Made by a program: the position numbers and the translations under genes
NCBI GenBank assembly: GCA_021234155.1
Contig: JAJEKV010000064.1
Span: forward strand, 1,362,001 to 1,426,000
Direction: 5' to 3'
DNA: 64,000 nucleotides
Origin: Isoetes taiwanensis
Lineage: Eukaryota; Streptophyta; Lycopodiopsida; Isoetales; Isoetaceae
Shown: positions 21,791-33,708 of the stretch, in pieces
Position numbering within the stretch: the stretch's first letter is position 1
How the letters are laid out: each line of letters begins with the position of its first letter
Notes under the pieces: model-generated
The model's input: the letters and a program-made list of their open reading frames with translations, nothing else
Databases searched by the model: none
What the model was told of the DNA's origin: nothing

Positions 21791-21998
21791 CAGCACCCAG
21801 AAGGTGGAAAAGCATCACCCAGCGGGTGGCAATTAAGTATGCGTCACCCTCAAGGTGGAAATAAATAGCATCACCCTCAAGGTGGAAAAAATAGCATCAC
21901 CCTCAAGGTGGAAAAAATAGCATCACCCTCAAGGTGGAAAAAAATAGCATCACCCTCAAGGTGGAAATAAATAGCATCACCCTCAAGGTGGAAATAAA
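21791..21998. repeat. Minisatellite, about eight units of 25-28 bp
   Basis: The unit is AGCATCACCCTCAAGGTGG followed by an A-rich tail. The later units are nearly identical; the first ones differ mostly in the five-base loop between CACC and GGTG. Two related units are at 8375-8423 in the other locus. Central tandem repeats are known in non-autonomous Helentron-type elements. Confidence 0.9.
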
Positions 21999-22304
21999 AA
22001 CAACATATGAAAAATGACATGATAGTGATGCAAAAAACATTATTATAGTAAATGCAAAGTGAACAACATGAAACAGACGTGTCCCCCTGAGCAGGGCGGG
22101 AAGGGGGGGAAGCTCGGAGAAGGAAGGAAGCTGCTGTGAGAAGACGCCGATAACCGGTAATGAAGGGGAAAGAGCCTTATATAGTGGCTCGTCCCTCCCC
22201 AGAATGGCGATCCGATGGCTTCGGATCGATGCGATTCGAAGGGACTCAAGAATAGACACAAAACCGCCGACTACCGAAGAACTTCCTAACTACAAGCCCA
22301 ACCG

Positions 22305-22490
22305 CTACGAAACCGCCAAAGGTTGAGACGGGTCACGAAGCACGTAGCGAGAGTGAGAAGACAAGGAACGCCAATGTCGCGTGAGCACGAAGCCGCATCC
22401 GCGTGGAACCCGCGGAGCGGCAGCTGCCGACGCCACGCCGCGACGAGTAGAATGCGTACCATAAAGAGACGGGTCCAAGCCTATAGCCAA
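22305..22490 (-). pseudogene. Tyrosine recombinase, C-terminal catalytic fragment
   Basis: The minus-strand frame reads GLDPSLYGTHSTRRGVASAA, then RHWRSLSSHSRYVLRDP, ending at TAG (22305). H-S-T-R-R-G is the H-x-x-R box of tyrosine recombinases; the W of RHWRS and the Y nine residues later fit the last catalytic positions. The family includes DIRS-type retroelements, Cryptons and phage integrases, which cut and rejoin DNA through a tyrosine. The upstream half, with the first catalytic arginine, is not readable, so this is a remnant. It sits just inside the 5' end of the second unit, pointing toward that end. Which recombinase class it belongs to needs a search. Confidence 0.6.
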
Positions 22491-22703
22491 AAGGCAATCC
22501 CTCCACCCACTATAAGGGCAAAAAAGCTCTCAATAGACAGCTAGAAATGGATTTCTCGGGATAACTAGAATCATGCAAGAATGTGCCTAATATAACACCT
22601 TGTGTACAATGTGCAATGTAAGATACCCCCCCTCAAGACAAAGAGAAGGATAAAAAGAAAAGATGATCCAATAGAAACCCATGTCGCAAAATCTCAAGGC
22701 GAC

Positions 22704-24213
22704 GCCAAACGCAATATGCATCATATCCAGATAAAGCCAGGTAGCAAATATGCCAATGATATATAATGAGAGTGTCGAAAAACCTAGAATGCTAAAGAAC
22801 TTCAAGAACACGATGTCAAACTAGAATTAGCCAAATAAGGCGTGCTTTGCGACAAAAATGCAATGCAACGCATTTGTTAAACAAGATGTGAACGTTGAAT
22901 AAAAGAGAAATGATAGTGTTAAATGAGAGGTCAGAAGGAACATAATAGGACATTTGGAGCGAGGAAAGGATGCGGCAATATGAATAGCACTGTGAATAGG
23001 AAGAGGTGGAGGGAGAAGTGGCAGACATGTCAGTACAAATCACGCGGAAGGTCAAGGGAGAGGAGAGTGAAGTTAAATTTGGATCACATCATGGATCAAG
23101 GAAAACGAGGCTTAAGTGTGAAGAAAAGTAGGATGGCTATGCACAAACAATCTATGGCAAATGTAAGGCCAAAATCGAGGTGAGGTTATGGCCAAGAGAA
23201 AAGAGGAAACGAAAATCAACAGTGGCAAGATCAAAGAGGAGTGCCAAGAGGTTAGCCATACGGTAGAATGACGACATAGAAGGACATATGGGTAGCAAAG
23301 CCCCGTCTGAGGCGGTCTGCAATAAGAAAAAGCAAATGAGGGATGTACATGTTAAAAAGAAATGAAAACACAATGAGTATATAAGGTTACAGATTGTGAG
23401 TAAAGCAATGCCCGAAAAAAAAGCCCAATCGCGAATATGATGAAAGTGGAGCTAACATAAACAAAAGATCACCCAAATCCATGAAATTGGTGCTGTATCA
23501 GCAATAAACCTGTGCCGAGTCCGTAAAAAATGGAGAAACCACCTAACAACATAACCTGTCACCCATGTTCAAGAACAAAGAATACAACTCTGCAAAGCTG
23601 CAATGTGACATGATAAATGACAATCGCCAACATAATGACAATTTCAGAGCAATGTTTCCAACGTCGACGTTTTAAGCCCAAGCAAAGATATGAGAAAAGA
23701 GGAATGCAAGCCAATGAACAAATGCAACAAGGAAATAACCACAGACAAGAGCCCAACTGCCAAAAAAAGTGTAAAACACGAGCGCCTCAATAACAACATG
23801 AACAATGCTAGAAACCTCAAAACCTCATTAGAATGTAATCACGAAGAATGATCGAAGTTAGCAAAGGCGTAATAATGGATGAAACGCCCAGAATGGCGAA
23901 AAATCAAGGAAAGAAGATACAATATGAACATACTATATGAAGTCTAAAACAACAAGGTGAATAGGCTTCAAAGGATAAATATGTTGCAAAGGAGCTCGCA
24001 AATGCAAAACAGGACAAAGTGCGAAAAAACATGGCAAAGAGAAGAATGGCAAAGGCGGAAAGAGGATAAGGGAGGGCCAAACGCAATATGCGGCGTATCC
24101 AAAGACAGTGAAATAGCAAATATGCAAAGGACGTCTAATGATAGGGCCAGAAAACTGAAAAACTGTAAAGAACAATTGCAAGAACACGACGCCAAACTAC
24201 AAGGTGCCAAATA
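22704..24213. repeat. Diverged internal direct repeat (about 135 bp, 1.37 kb apart)
   Basis: GCCAAACGCAATATG...TATCCA, then TAGCAAATATGC, a C(A/G)AGAACACGA(T/C)G(T/C)CAAACTA word and GCCAAATA occur at 22704-22838 and 24076-24213 in the same order and orientation. Weaker similarity in the following DNA suggests an old duplication of a longer block. Confidence 0.6.
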
Positions 24214-27200
24214 GGACTTGGTGGCCCCTAGCAAAGAGGGTCATAAGATCTGAGCAATGGTTTGGAACAAGAATAGGAAAGCGAGGGTGTAAAGGACCGG
24301 TGCAGGTTAGCAGCGGAGAAATGTGTGTGGATGGAATAAAAAATAATAACACCACATGCCTAAGACCATGATAAAATGCCCCAGATGAAGAAGACTCTGA
24401 CAAACAAGGAACGAGATTGAGGAAGAGGTTGTAGACATGTTAGCGCAACTCAAGAGCAAAGTTAAGATGAAAGTTGAGATGAAGGTTAACGTGAATCACA
24501 GTAAATCGAGCAAAAATGAGGCGTAAGTAGTCAAAGGTGAGATTATGGTAAGACATTGCGGATATAGTTAAAAGAGACCCCAGTTGAGAGGATGGTAAGA
24601 TGGCGATGCTTGAATGGAGGAGGGCAAATGTGAAATCCAAGTCAAAGGTAAAAAGTTACTGCCAAGGGTATCGAGGAGAATTAGGTCGAGAGTGCCAAGG
24701 TTTGGGAAGGAGTAATGAGGTGAGTCCAATAACCAAGTGAGGAAATGGGTAATGGAAACACAACAACCACATGTTGTTATGTGGAAAATTATATCATGTC
24801 AAATCTAGATACAAAATAAAACAACTGATGATAAACATGTAAAGAACTTCCGCTTGACAAATAACTGCAACGCATATCGAGAAACGACAAATCCATAACA
24901 TAATATATCCAAAGATCCGGAGTACCAGGACAACAAAGGAAATGCTTTAAGACTAAGTATGAAGTAAAAAAGTCCAACATAAGGTTAGCAAAACAGAACA
25001 AGAATTTGCACCAAAGTGTAAACTGATACTGGACAAATCTACCTCCATATCTAGATGCAAAAAGTGACATTCCAATACAGGTATATATGGAAAATGGGTG
25101 TAGAAACACACTTGACATAGGGCCAATGGCCATAAACCTATAGAAAATATGTATAAGAAGCAGGCAATGCAACATGTGAAAACGAAGTATAGATCACCGA
25201 AGAGAAGCAACATTAGACCCGGAATATAGGAAACAAAGAACTAGGCGAGCAACGAACTAAGAAAATACTCGATGAAGCTCATTAAAAGAAAAGAAGGCAT
25301 GCTCCCCCCTGATACGCAAAACCCAATGTCCATAAGGCACACCATATGTGTCCACAAAGATAAAAAAGTGAAGACAATCAATCCATAATCGACCATAGAC
25401 ATATTATATCGATATAGCATTAGAAAAATCACTGTCAGAAAAATCAACGTAAGACAAGAAAGGGATTACTCATAATTAAGTGACACGTGTAAAAGGTTAA
25501 GCAAGGTCAAGATCGACTGCATATAGAAAGATAGCCAGAAGTTATCATATTGCAACAAAAAACAAGAGCTCAAAGTTACAACTCACAACCCATGTCAATA
25601 GCAGCAAAATCCATAACTACAAAAGAACATTAAGGAAGGAAGGAAGGAAAAACCATGTATAGTAACTTCTACCAAATGCATCATAAAAAACGTGAAGGCT
25701 ACGCATGCCTATAGCAAAAAGGGAGCTCCAAAAAGAAATCCATGTCCCAAATGAAATAAAGAAATAATAAATTACCTCATGTGCCTTCGAGGTTCCCCTA
25801 AGAATGTCAAAAATCCCAGCGTGTAAAGTGTTCTAATTCCAGACAGCCCAGGTAGGAATACGAAAAGCCCACATAATGTGTCGAGACAAAATTGACTAAG
25901 GAAAAGGTGGCACCTAACCAACTTGCATGATAAATCCCCTTAAACAATGGTCTAGAATAACTTGTAAGCTAAAGAAATGGTATATAGTTGCATATGGTTC
26001 AGTGGCATATACTAACTGCGAGCCTCAAGCTCAGATCACATTAGCAAACACAAATAGATAGCCTTGTCATTCCACAGCAGGATAGCAAAAGAAGAAATAG
26101 ATCGAGAAAACAAGGAGAGTACTATGCTAAACAATGCTTAAAGGAGATATTTGCTATACCAAATGAGGGTAGAAAAGCCATATGCAATACAAACTTGACC
26201 ATATGATAAAAAGGAAGAAAAAGAGGAACAAGCTAGATGGAGAAGAGTCAAGAAGGTCGCGTCCATACAAGATTGTCTAAAGCTCTTCAACACCTTCTAG
26301 AATGGAAGAGATCGCGCCTATAAGGAAAGCATAGTAGAATTGAGGAAACCCCTCAAGCAGATGCCAGATAACATGGGACTTAGTAGAAACAACCACAATA
26401 GTGCCCAAACCCTAATGCAAGAGCATATCCTTCCTGCGAAGATATCCAAACAAGCTTAGAACAATATTTTGGAATCGTTAAACAAAATGAGCCTCAAAGA
26501 AAGATGTGTGCTGACAAGGAAAAAATACAATACAAATAGAAACCCCGGAAATGGAACATCCATCCTAACAACAAATTTTCTTTTACCAAGAATCGCAAAA
26601 ACGATGTTCGAAAAAATGTGCTGAGATGAGTAAGAACAAATAACAATCGTCAGCAAACCATAAGATGAATGTCCAATAATATGATTATGAATGTGCGTTA
26701 TTAGTAGAGGAGTAGGACAAATGATTAACAGGTTCAACTGGTGGTTAATAAAAAAATGCAAAAAACAACAATGAAGTAACTGCAAGAACATGAACAAACG
26801 GGAAGGGATACAGGGTGACTGTATTCCACTAAGGTAAGGCCGTAAAGCAACAGAGAAACAAATGGAGAAACGGGTGAAGCCGGTCCGATTAGGGAGAAGG
26901 GAAAGGAACAAGCCAGAGATGGAGGATGGCAGAATATGTCTAGTTTAGAGCGGCGGAGTAAGCTGCAGCATGAGAGCATCCAGGGTTAGGCTTCTGAGCA
27001 AGCTGAAACATGAGAGCTCTGGGCCTCCGGATGCAAGAATCGCAGAGCAAAAGAGATTATTGAAAAGAGAGAAGAGGTCAGACAAAGGAAGCAAAGTTGG
27101 AAACTAGAAAAAAGGCTGGGCGATGACGCTGAAGGCAGCAGATTAGGGGCGACGAAATGAAGCTGAGAACGTGCTTCAAATCTGGCAGAACTGGCCTGGT

Positions 27201-28244
27201 TGGGTGGATCGAACAGAGCCAAGAAAACGGTTCTGATAGAGATCCCGCAGTAGATACAAGTTGGCTTCCGTAGGAACTGCACAAGAATTGGAACCGCCAA
27301 GCAAATCCGAGAAGTCGGTTCTGTCGTAGGCCATGGAATCCAGTTTTGGCAGCTGGGCAGATCCGACAGCATCCCTGCTTTGTTAGACAGAAAAACCAGA
27401 AGGAGGTGAAAGAAAACTGTAGAATGGGAAAAACAGGATCATTAGTAATAAGTAGCCGAAATGTCTTCTTTGGAACTGTCCCCAGCTTGCAGATGCACAG
27501 ATCGAGGCAACGGGCTTCCCTCCTGCAATAGCCCAGATAAACCCAGGCAATCCCTTCCCTGTGAGAAAACGACAAACGATGCAAAAGAGTGTGGCATCCA
27601 AATCCAATCGATCTCCCTATACAATCGGCAGCAACCCCATGGATAAGTGTAACGTTCCAGCCTGCAGGATATGGACAAATGGTATGGCTGCAACCTCCCA
27701 GCCTGAAACTCGCATGCATCCACTAATGATGAGTAAACAGATAATTATTTTTATAATGTTAAGTGGAATTTGGAGATCAACACAACACAATAGAATTCCC
27801 GGAGCTAGCATGCAGATCCGATTGAGAATAGGAATGCATGAAGCCAAAAACGCCAAATTAAACTGTCAAACAATCTCAGAAAGGACATGCACTGAAATCA
27901 ATCCGATGCTCATGTACAAACTTGGAACAATACAGACGCGCCGGAGACGCATGCCAATTCATTAAGAGTTAGATTCCCGAGGCATGAAGAAGAACCTGAT
28001 GCAAAAAGGAGGAGCCCTTGGAGGGAAAAAGCTAGAATGAGATGGGCTAATGGAATGGCTGAAGAAAAGATATGAGATGGGCTGATGGTCGAGAAAGAAT
28101 GAAGCTCGGAGAAAGAATGAAGCTCGGAGAAGGAAGGAAGCTGCTGTGAGAAGACGCCGATAACCGGTAATGAAGGGGAAAGAGCCTTATATAGTGGCTC
28201 GTCCCTCCCCAGAATGGCGATCCGATGGCTCGGATCGATGCGAT

Positions 28245-28840
28245 TGCTAAGCATTCTCAGATTTTGCAATCTTAGTCAAGCCAATGGAGCTTACTCCCTT
28301 GGCTTTTAATTTTTAGAGACCAAGAAAACAACCTCTATTACTTCTGCTATCTGGAGCGGGAACGGTCAAGGTAACATCTTAAGCTTTTTCAAATCTCAGC
28401 ATGCAGAAAGAGCTCAGGCTTCTAAGCAACAGCCTATTCTTCTCTCTGCTACATTGAATGAGGCTGTCAACGTCTTGTCAATGTTAGTCTTGATATGCCA
28501 GTCAAAGTGCATTCTCAGATTTTGCAATCTTAATCAAGTCTAATGGAGCTTAGGGACCGTCCCACATATAGGCACATAGAATACAGAGCATCAGATTACT
28601 CTAGTAGTTTCAGGATTTCAAGATAATCATTTGATTTAGGAGATGATTTTAGGTCTTGATATTGTCGTGATCAAATCCAGCAAAAACGTGATTTTTTCCT
28701 AGCCATTGCAAGTTTATAGGGTGCTCATTACATAGAGTTATTTAAAATAGTAGCTGCCCTATTGGTGTTATTTATTGTTTAAGCTATTTTTGTTGAATTT
28801 CAGTTGGATTGCAAAAAAACATTAATAGTTAACTGTCCCA
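28245..28840. other. Spacer without supported gene
   Basis: GCATTCTCAGATTTTGCAAT followed by CTTA(G/A)TCAAG occurs twice (28251 and 28509), each followed by (T)AATGGAGCTTA. This is a 250-bp-spaced duplication. No gene is visible. Confidence 0.45.
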
Positions 28841-28897
28841 TAGGCCAATTGGTCTCCGTGGACGCTAAAAACCTATTCTATTCTATTCTATTCTATT
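28841..28897 (+). mobile_element. 3' end of SINE/LINE-like retroposon with (TTCTA)n tail
   Basis: GGCCAATTGGTCTCCGTGGA followed by CGCTAAAAACC and five TTCTA-type pentamers. It is the plus-strand counterpart of the 9381 copy. Confidence 0.55.
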
Positions 28898-29723
28898 AAT
28901 ATTTGCACTATGCACACTAATTCAATCCATAGTTCAATCATTCATGAGATATCACAGAGGTGTACTACTATAGATAAATCGCCAGAATATGTTTCTCATG
29001 TATTAACTGAGAATATATTTGAGTTTCTTGATTGATATATTATGTTGTCAATCATGAAAAAGGTAGGAACATGGATGCAAAATTAAAGGCTACATTAAAT
29101 TGTACGAGGAACACTTAATGGAATATCCAATTGCATATGAGAGGTTTTAGATTAATTAAATGTAGTTTAAAATTGGAAGGGCCGGCAAATATGATGAAAT
29201 CCAAACATTTTATGGGAGGGGTTTTTAAATCATAATATGACATACAAAATCGATAGGGGTTGCAAATATAAGAAATTCAAACGTTGTCTGGGAGGGTTAT
29301 TTAGCTAAAAATAGTTGTATAGTAGGGGTTTTTGTACAACACTATGGACGCAGGTGGCATATCCCTTACTAGATAGGTGGCTCCCCCGGGCTTTTGGCAC
29401 AATATGATGTGTTGCTAATGGGATTATAAATGCTTGTTAATCGCTTAGTTCAACTAGTCTAATTTCTAAGTTTATAGAAATCTCCTACATCTATTTTCTT
29501 AATTATGAGATAGTGATGGACAAAAAACAAGTGTAATCTCCCTTATAGCAAGGGACCCTCTTTTTTTTTTGCGTAGTTATCTCTTATAGAAAATGCCCTT
29601 GTAGTCTTTTTACGCCATGAAGGGGGGAAGTGCAATGCTTGATAGTGGACTCGCTGCAGAGCCTTGCACCTTCACCCATACATGATGCTTACAAAATTTA
29701 AATGGACTTTTGTTGAAATTAAG
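28898..29723. other. Spacer without supported gene
   Basis: AT-rich DNA without defensible frames. TATGGGAGGGGTTTTTAAAT (29211) and CTGGGAGGGTTATTTAGCTA (29289) mark a weak internal repetition. Confidence 0.35.
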
Positions 29724-30167
29724 TTTTTTTTTTTTTTTTTTTTTTGATGAACGTGGGCCTTTATTAAAAGAATACAAAGAGTACATGGGGGACTCAAAAC
29801 CCAGTGGAGAAGATATCCACTAGAGCAACACTACCCACCATATACCTAACATAGAAAAGCAGAAAATACAGATCACCATGGGCACAACTGTTTGCTATGA
29901 GTAGGTGTGAATCTGAAGATATTGCTCCCAAATGACACTTTTGATGTCATCCTTCAAGGAAGAACATTTGTACGCCTTCACAATGCGACTACGGGCATCG
30001 CTAAGCACTTGCGTGATCTGAAAAGAGTCATTCCCTTGAAGATGAGGAGATTTCGCCTCTTCGGATGGACCGGATGATCCAAGCGGATGCTAAGTGGAAA
30101 GCCCTCTTTGCCAACTTGTCCCAAGAACTAGGATAGATCGACAATAGGACCTGGCCGACTATTCAAG

Positions 30168-33100
30168 TCACAATGGAAAAGACTCGAAGCCACACGCCAA
30201 GCAGGTCGAACATGATGACACAAGAAAAAGCAAAGGCTCAATTGTCTCATCCCTCTGCGTGCAAAGAGGGCAGATCACGGAGACTTCTGGACGAAATCGA
30301 TGAACAACAGTGTTTACCCGCATGCATCTATGAGTGATCTGCCACCATAAAATGGATAGCTTAGGATGAAGCAATTTATCCCATACCCATTGCCGGTCGC
30401 TTTTACGATGAGGCTCGGGGGATAACTAAAGGCCACTTTGGCGATGGAGGCAACACCTCGGGATGAAGCAGACCACATACATCGAGTGCACCGGTGCTCC
30501 TCCTTAACACTGCCATGAACCACCCAAGAGCTGGGGAGCCACGTCTTGTGGGTGTGGAGGAAGTGTAGCAGCTACTTTTTCCCAAATGCTCCGATCCCAA
30601 CGAAGGAGAAGGAACTTCAATTTGAACTCATTCCACGTCAACAATCTTGTCTCATTATACCATGCGATACCGCGGAGCACACGGTACCACCGCCACCGAC
30701 GTTAAGGTCAATGGATGGACAGAAGAGACCGGGGACAATCTGCATGACCGTCACCCAAAGGGATCCACCAACAACCGGGTCAGAGGGATCTGTGGTGGGC
30801 CATTGGATGGAACCCGAAACAAAGTGCGCCTGAGCCTCCCAAGCGCCTAGCAACCCCTTGAGGAAAGGAGATGCATTAGGATACGGAGAAAGTGGATAGA
30901 ATAATGCCCATGGGAGGAGAGGCTTAATGGATGGAGAGCCAAAGGAAATGTACCTCTGTAAAGACTGGTGAATGAGACGCAGACACTGAGAATTATCAAA
31001 GATTATTGAGAATCCGCCACATGAACTTAGAGATCAGCACCTTGCTCTGGAGAAGAAAGTGAATCATCCCCAGCCCTCCACAAAGTTTAGGCATAATGCA
31101 CTTCGCCCAACTAACTTTAACATCATCTCCTTCTTCTTCAGTGCCACCCCAGATGAAGTTCCTGACAGTACGAACAATGAGCTGCATCTTTGACTGCGGT
31201 GCCAGCAAGATGGATGCCATGTAGACATGTGTACCACTCAGAACTGACTTTGCCACAGTTACACGACCAGCCATGGATAACTTAGCCGTGGACCACCAGA
31301 ACAAATGCCTTTCCAACCCCTTAATAATGACATCCCACGCATCTCCAGATGAGAGGTGTATACCAACTGGAATGCCTAGAAGCTTAGTTGCCTTCCCATG
31401 AGGAAGAACCTTCCATGGAAATGCAACCACAGAAGACGGCACTGGAGAGTCTAGGGCCCACAGGGCAGTACACTTTTGCCACCCCACAAAGATACCAGAA
31501 GCCAAAGAGAAACTGTCCAACAAGGAAATGGCGTTCGCAAATTTCGCTCATCGGCGTTAAGAACAAGAAAGTGTCGTCTGCATACTGATTACAGATCTCT
31601 TGTGAACCATTATTCATGGGAAGACCATCCAGGATGCCTTCTTGCACTGCAAGAGAGAATACCTGAGAAAGAATCTCCGCCACAATTGTAAAAAGCAATG
31701 GTGCCAAAGGACAGCCACAGGCGAATGCCACGCCCCACCTGAAAAAAATGTTGATGGTTCTCCTTGAAAAGAATCAAGAACGAAAGCGTAATAATGAAGT
31801 TTCATAATATCCATTTGCGAAACCGGGCACCAAAACCAATACGTAAAGGCACCGCCCTCGGAAACTCCAGTCCAACACCGCCATATGCTTTTGCAAAATC
31901 CACTTCAAGTATACAATGGGGTAACCATGCATTCTAGCCCAATAGAGACCCTCATATGCTTTCTTTGCCACATTATTCAAGATACACCCTGTGAGGCAAG
32001 AAACCCGATCAAAGTGGAGGAGATGGACTTCGGTAAGCATGCCACAAAGCTTCGAGCAAAAGCTTTGGCAAAGATCTTGTACAAATCGAGGACAACAAAG
32101 TAATGGGGCGCAATCTGAAATGGAAGAGGGATCCTTACATTTTGGAATAAGGGAGATGCAACCGAGTTGAGGATTTTGTCCAGTGCCTCTGTCTTTTAAA
32201 ATCCCCGAAAAGCATCATACACATCCGCACCAAGCCAATCCCAATACTCCTAGAAAAAACTCCACCGAATACCATCAAGACCCGACACTTGTCCCTCTTG
32301 AGAGAAAATGTGGCCTCGGCTAAATCATTCTCGCTGATCTCGATCTCACCTCTAAAGTGGCCCTTTGCTCATTGGTGACTATAGGATGAACCTTAGCAAG
32401 CAAGGCCGCTTTGAAAATCTGGATCGAAAGGGAAGACGCCGAAAGCGAAGAAAGCTGAAAAGTGATTATGCAAAAAGCCTCTAAGCTCACCGGATCTAAA
32501 ACAACACGCCCATCCCGAGTCTGCAGAGATCAAGAGATGCAGACTAGCTTTCTTGTTTTGGCAACTCAAGAAAAAACACGTGCACCGGTCTCCCTCCTGA
32601 ACCATTGCAACCCAGCTTTAATGCGAGCAAAGTGCACTGTTCGATTCCATCTGCCGAATGCTACACAAAATTTGCTTCTCCACATGACCATCGATGGGGC
32701 AACGGACACTGCATGCCTCAAGTTATCGATAAAGAGCCGCCAGAAGTCTCGGTTAGCGAAAGCCCATTCCACGACCCCAACCTTTAGCAAAAGACTTCAC
32801 AAAGCAAATGAGAGCATCAACGATACACCGCCATGCCCCCGTGTCGAGAAAAGAAGTGAACCACGCTGTCTACTGACCGCCACAAAATCATCATCCTTCA
32901 AGAAAAATATATTCAAATTTTGAAATATGTCTTAAAGGCAAAGATGCACCACCACCGTATGAGAGCAAGTGAAATCTTGTGGATTATGGTCAGAAATTGC
33001 AGTATTCAACAGGTTCTCACGATGAAAAGCAGGCAATAGGGTTACTACCAAAGCGTTATAGTAGCCTCTATCATATCTTGCATATGCTCTACCACCATCC

Positions 33101-33640
33101 AACCAGCCATTACACCAAGTAAAACTTGAGGGACCCTCAACTTCTATGAAGCCACAATCTTGCATTAAGCGGTGCCATTGCTCCCGTTCAAAGCCCCCGC
33201 ACTATCTACGCACCTCTCGCCACATCTGCCTTGCTCAAGCTCAACCATGTTAAAATCACCCACCATATGCAACAGGGGAGCCTAACCTCAATAATTTGGA
33301 ACGCAAAGAAGCCCACAATGCGCCTCTCTGACGTGGTCGATTATGCGCATACACATTAACCAATCCCCATTCCTTCCCTTTATCAAACCACTTGACTATG
33401 ATCCACCGGCCAAATCATCAACTTTGAGTAAATGACACTGGAATCGTCCTCCTCCATCTTTGTAAGGACACCAGCCTTTGCCGAAAGTCTGCGCGGCCGC
33501 CACCGCAACATTGTACCGCTTATTGATTCACTGCAAAGAAGAACTTTGTAGGCATCCTCTTTCTTGCATTTATGCTCTTGCAAACAAATGAAATCACGAG
33601 TCCCACCTAGTCGGGGCCATGGACAACCTGCTCCTTTTAG
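30168..33640 (-). pseudogene. LINE ORF2 (endonuclease-reverse transcriptase) relic
   Basis: The endonuclease begins near 33.6 kb (FICLQEHKCKKEDA) and continues at 33165-32932 (MQDCGFIEVEGPSSFTWCNG). Reverse transcriptase pieces include KKAYEGLYWARMHGYPIVYL (31.95 kb), FACGCPLAPLLFTIVAEI and the catalytic YADDT (31.57 kb), then FPWKVLPHGKATKLLGIPVG and LSMAGRVTVAKSVLSGTHVY. A zf-RVT region (WWQITHRCMRVNTVV, CPLCTQRDETIEPLL) ends near 30168. Stops and frameshifts split it into at least seven frames. Confidence 0.88.
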
Positions 33641-33708
33641 TAGGGGGAGGCAACCCGCCCGCACATTCCGGAGATTAACTTCATTGATCGGTGGACGTGG
33701 AGGATGTT

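Larger units (their letters stand above)
21193..22235 (+). mobile_element. Palindrome-ended repeat element, locus 2, first unit (type I 5' end)
   Basis: The unit starts TCTGGGAAGGGACTCGC and carries near its end the matching inverse GCTCGTCCCTCCCCAGAAT, then CGATCCGA-TGGCT-TCGGATCG and ATGCGAT. The start shares GGGACTCGCAA and CTCATTCATC-CAGCAG with the unit at 7967, and the interior has the same hairpin core (21346-21424). A minisatellite fills 21791-21998. The last ~125 bases are almost identical to the end of the next unit (28120-28244). It contains no gene. Confidence 0.6.
22236..28244 (+). mobile_element. Palindrome-ended repeat element, locus 2, second unit (about 6 kb)
   Basis: It starts TCGAAGGGACTCAAG exactly where the previous unit ends and finishes with CGATCCGA-TGGC-TCGGATCG plus ATGCGAT. 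The 5' part (ACCGCCGACTACCGAAGAAC) matches the second unit of locus 1. A minus-strand tyrosine-recombinase fragment lies at 22305-22490. Most of 22.6-26.4 kb is purine-rich on the plus strand with no defensible gene, and carries a diverged internal repeat (22704-22838 and 24076-24213). No Rep/helicase gene is visible, so the element is non-autonomous or an eroded parent. Confidence 0.5.

Noticed and set aside
21791-21998. Possible CRISPR-like array
   Set aside because: Units are contiguous without unique spacers and lie in a plant-type repeat element; this is a minisatellite.
22305-22490. Bacterial contamination as the source of the recombinase fragment
   Set aside because: It is embedded in a repeat unit whose ends occur elsewhere in the window, and the flanks are plant-like.
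27078-27719. 213-codon minus-strand frame in the 6-kb repeat unit
   Set aside because: Composition is erratic, several overlapping frames exist on both strands, and no domain is seen. Probably chance in a GC-richer stretch.
32462-32923. 153-codon plus-strand frame
   Set aside because: It is antisense to the LINE ORF2 relic and has no motif of its own.
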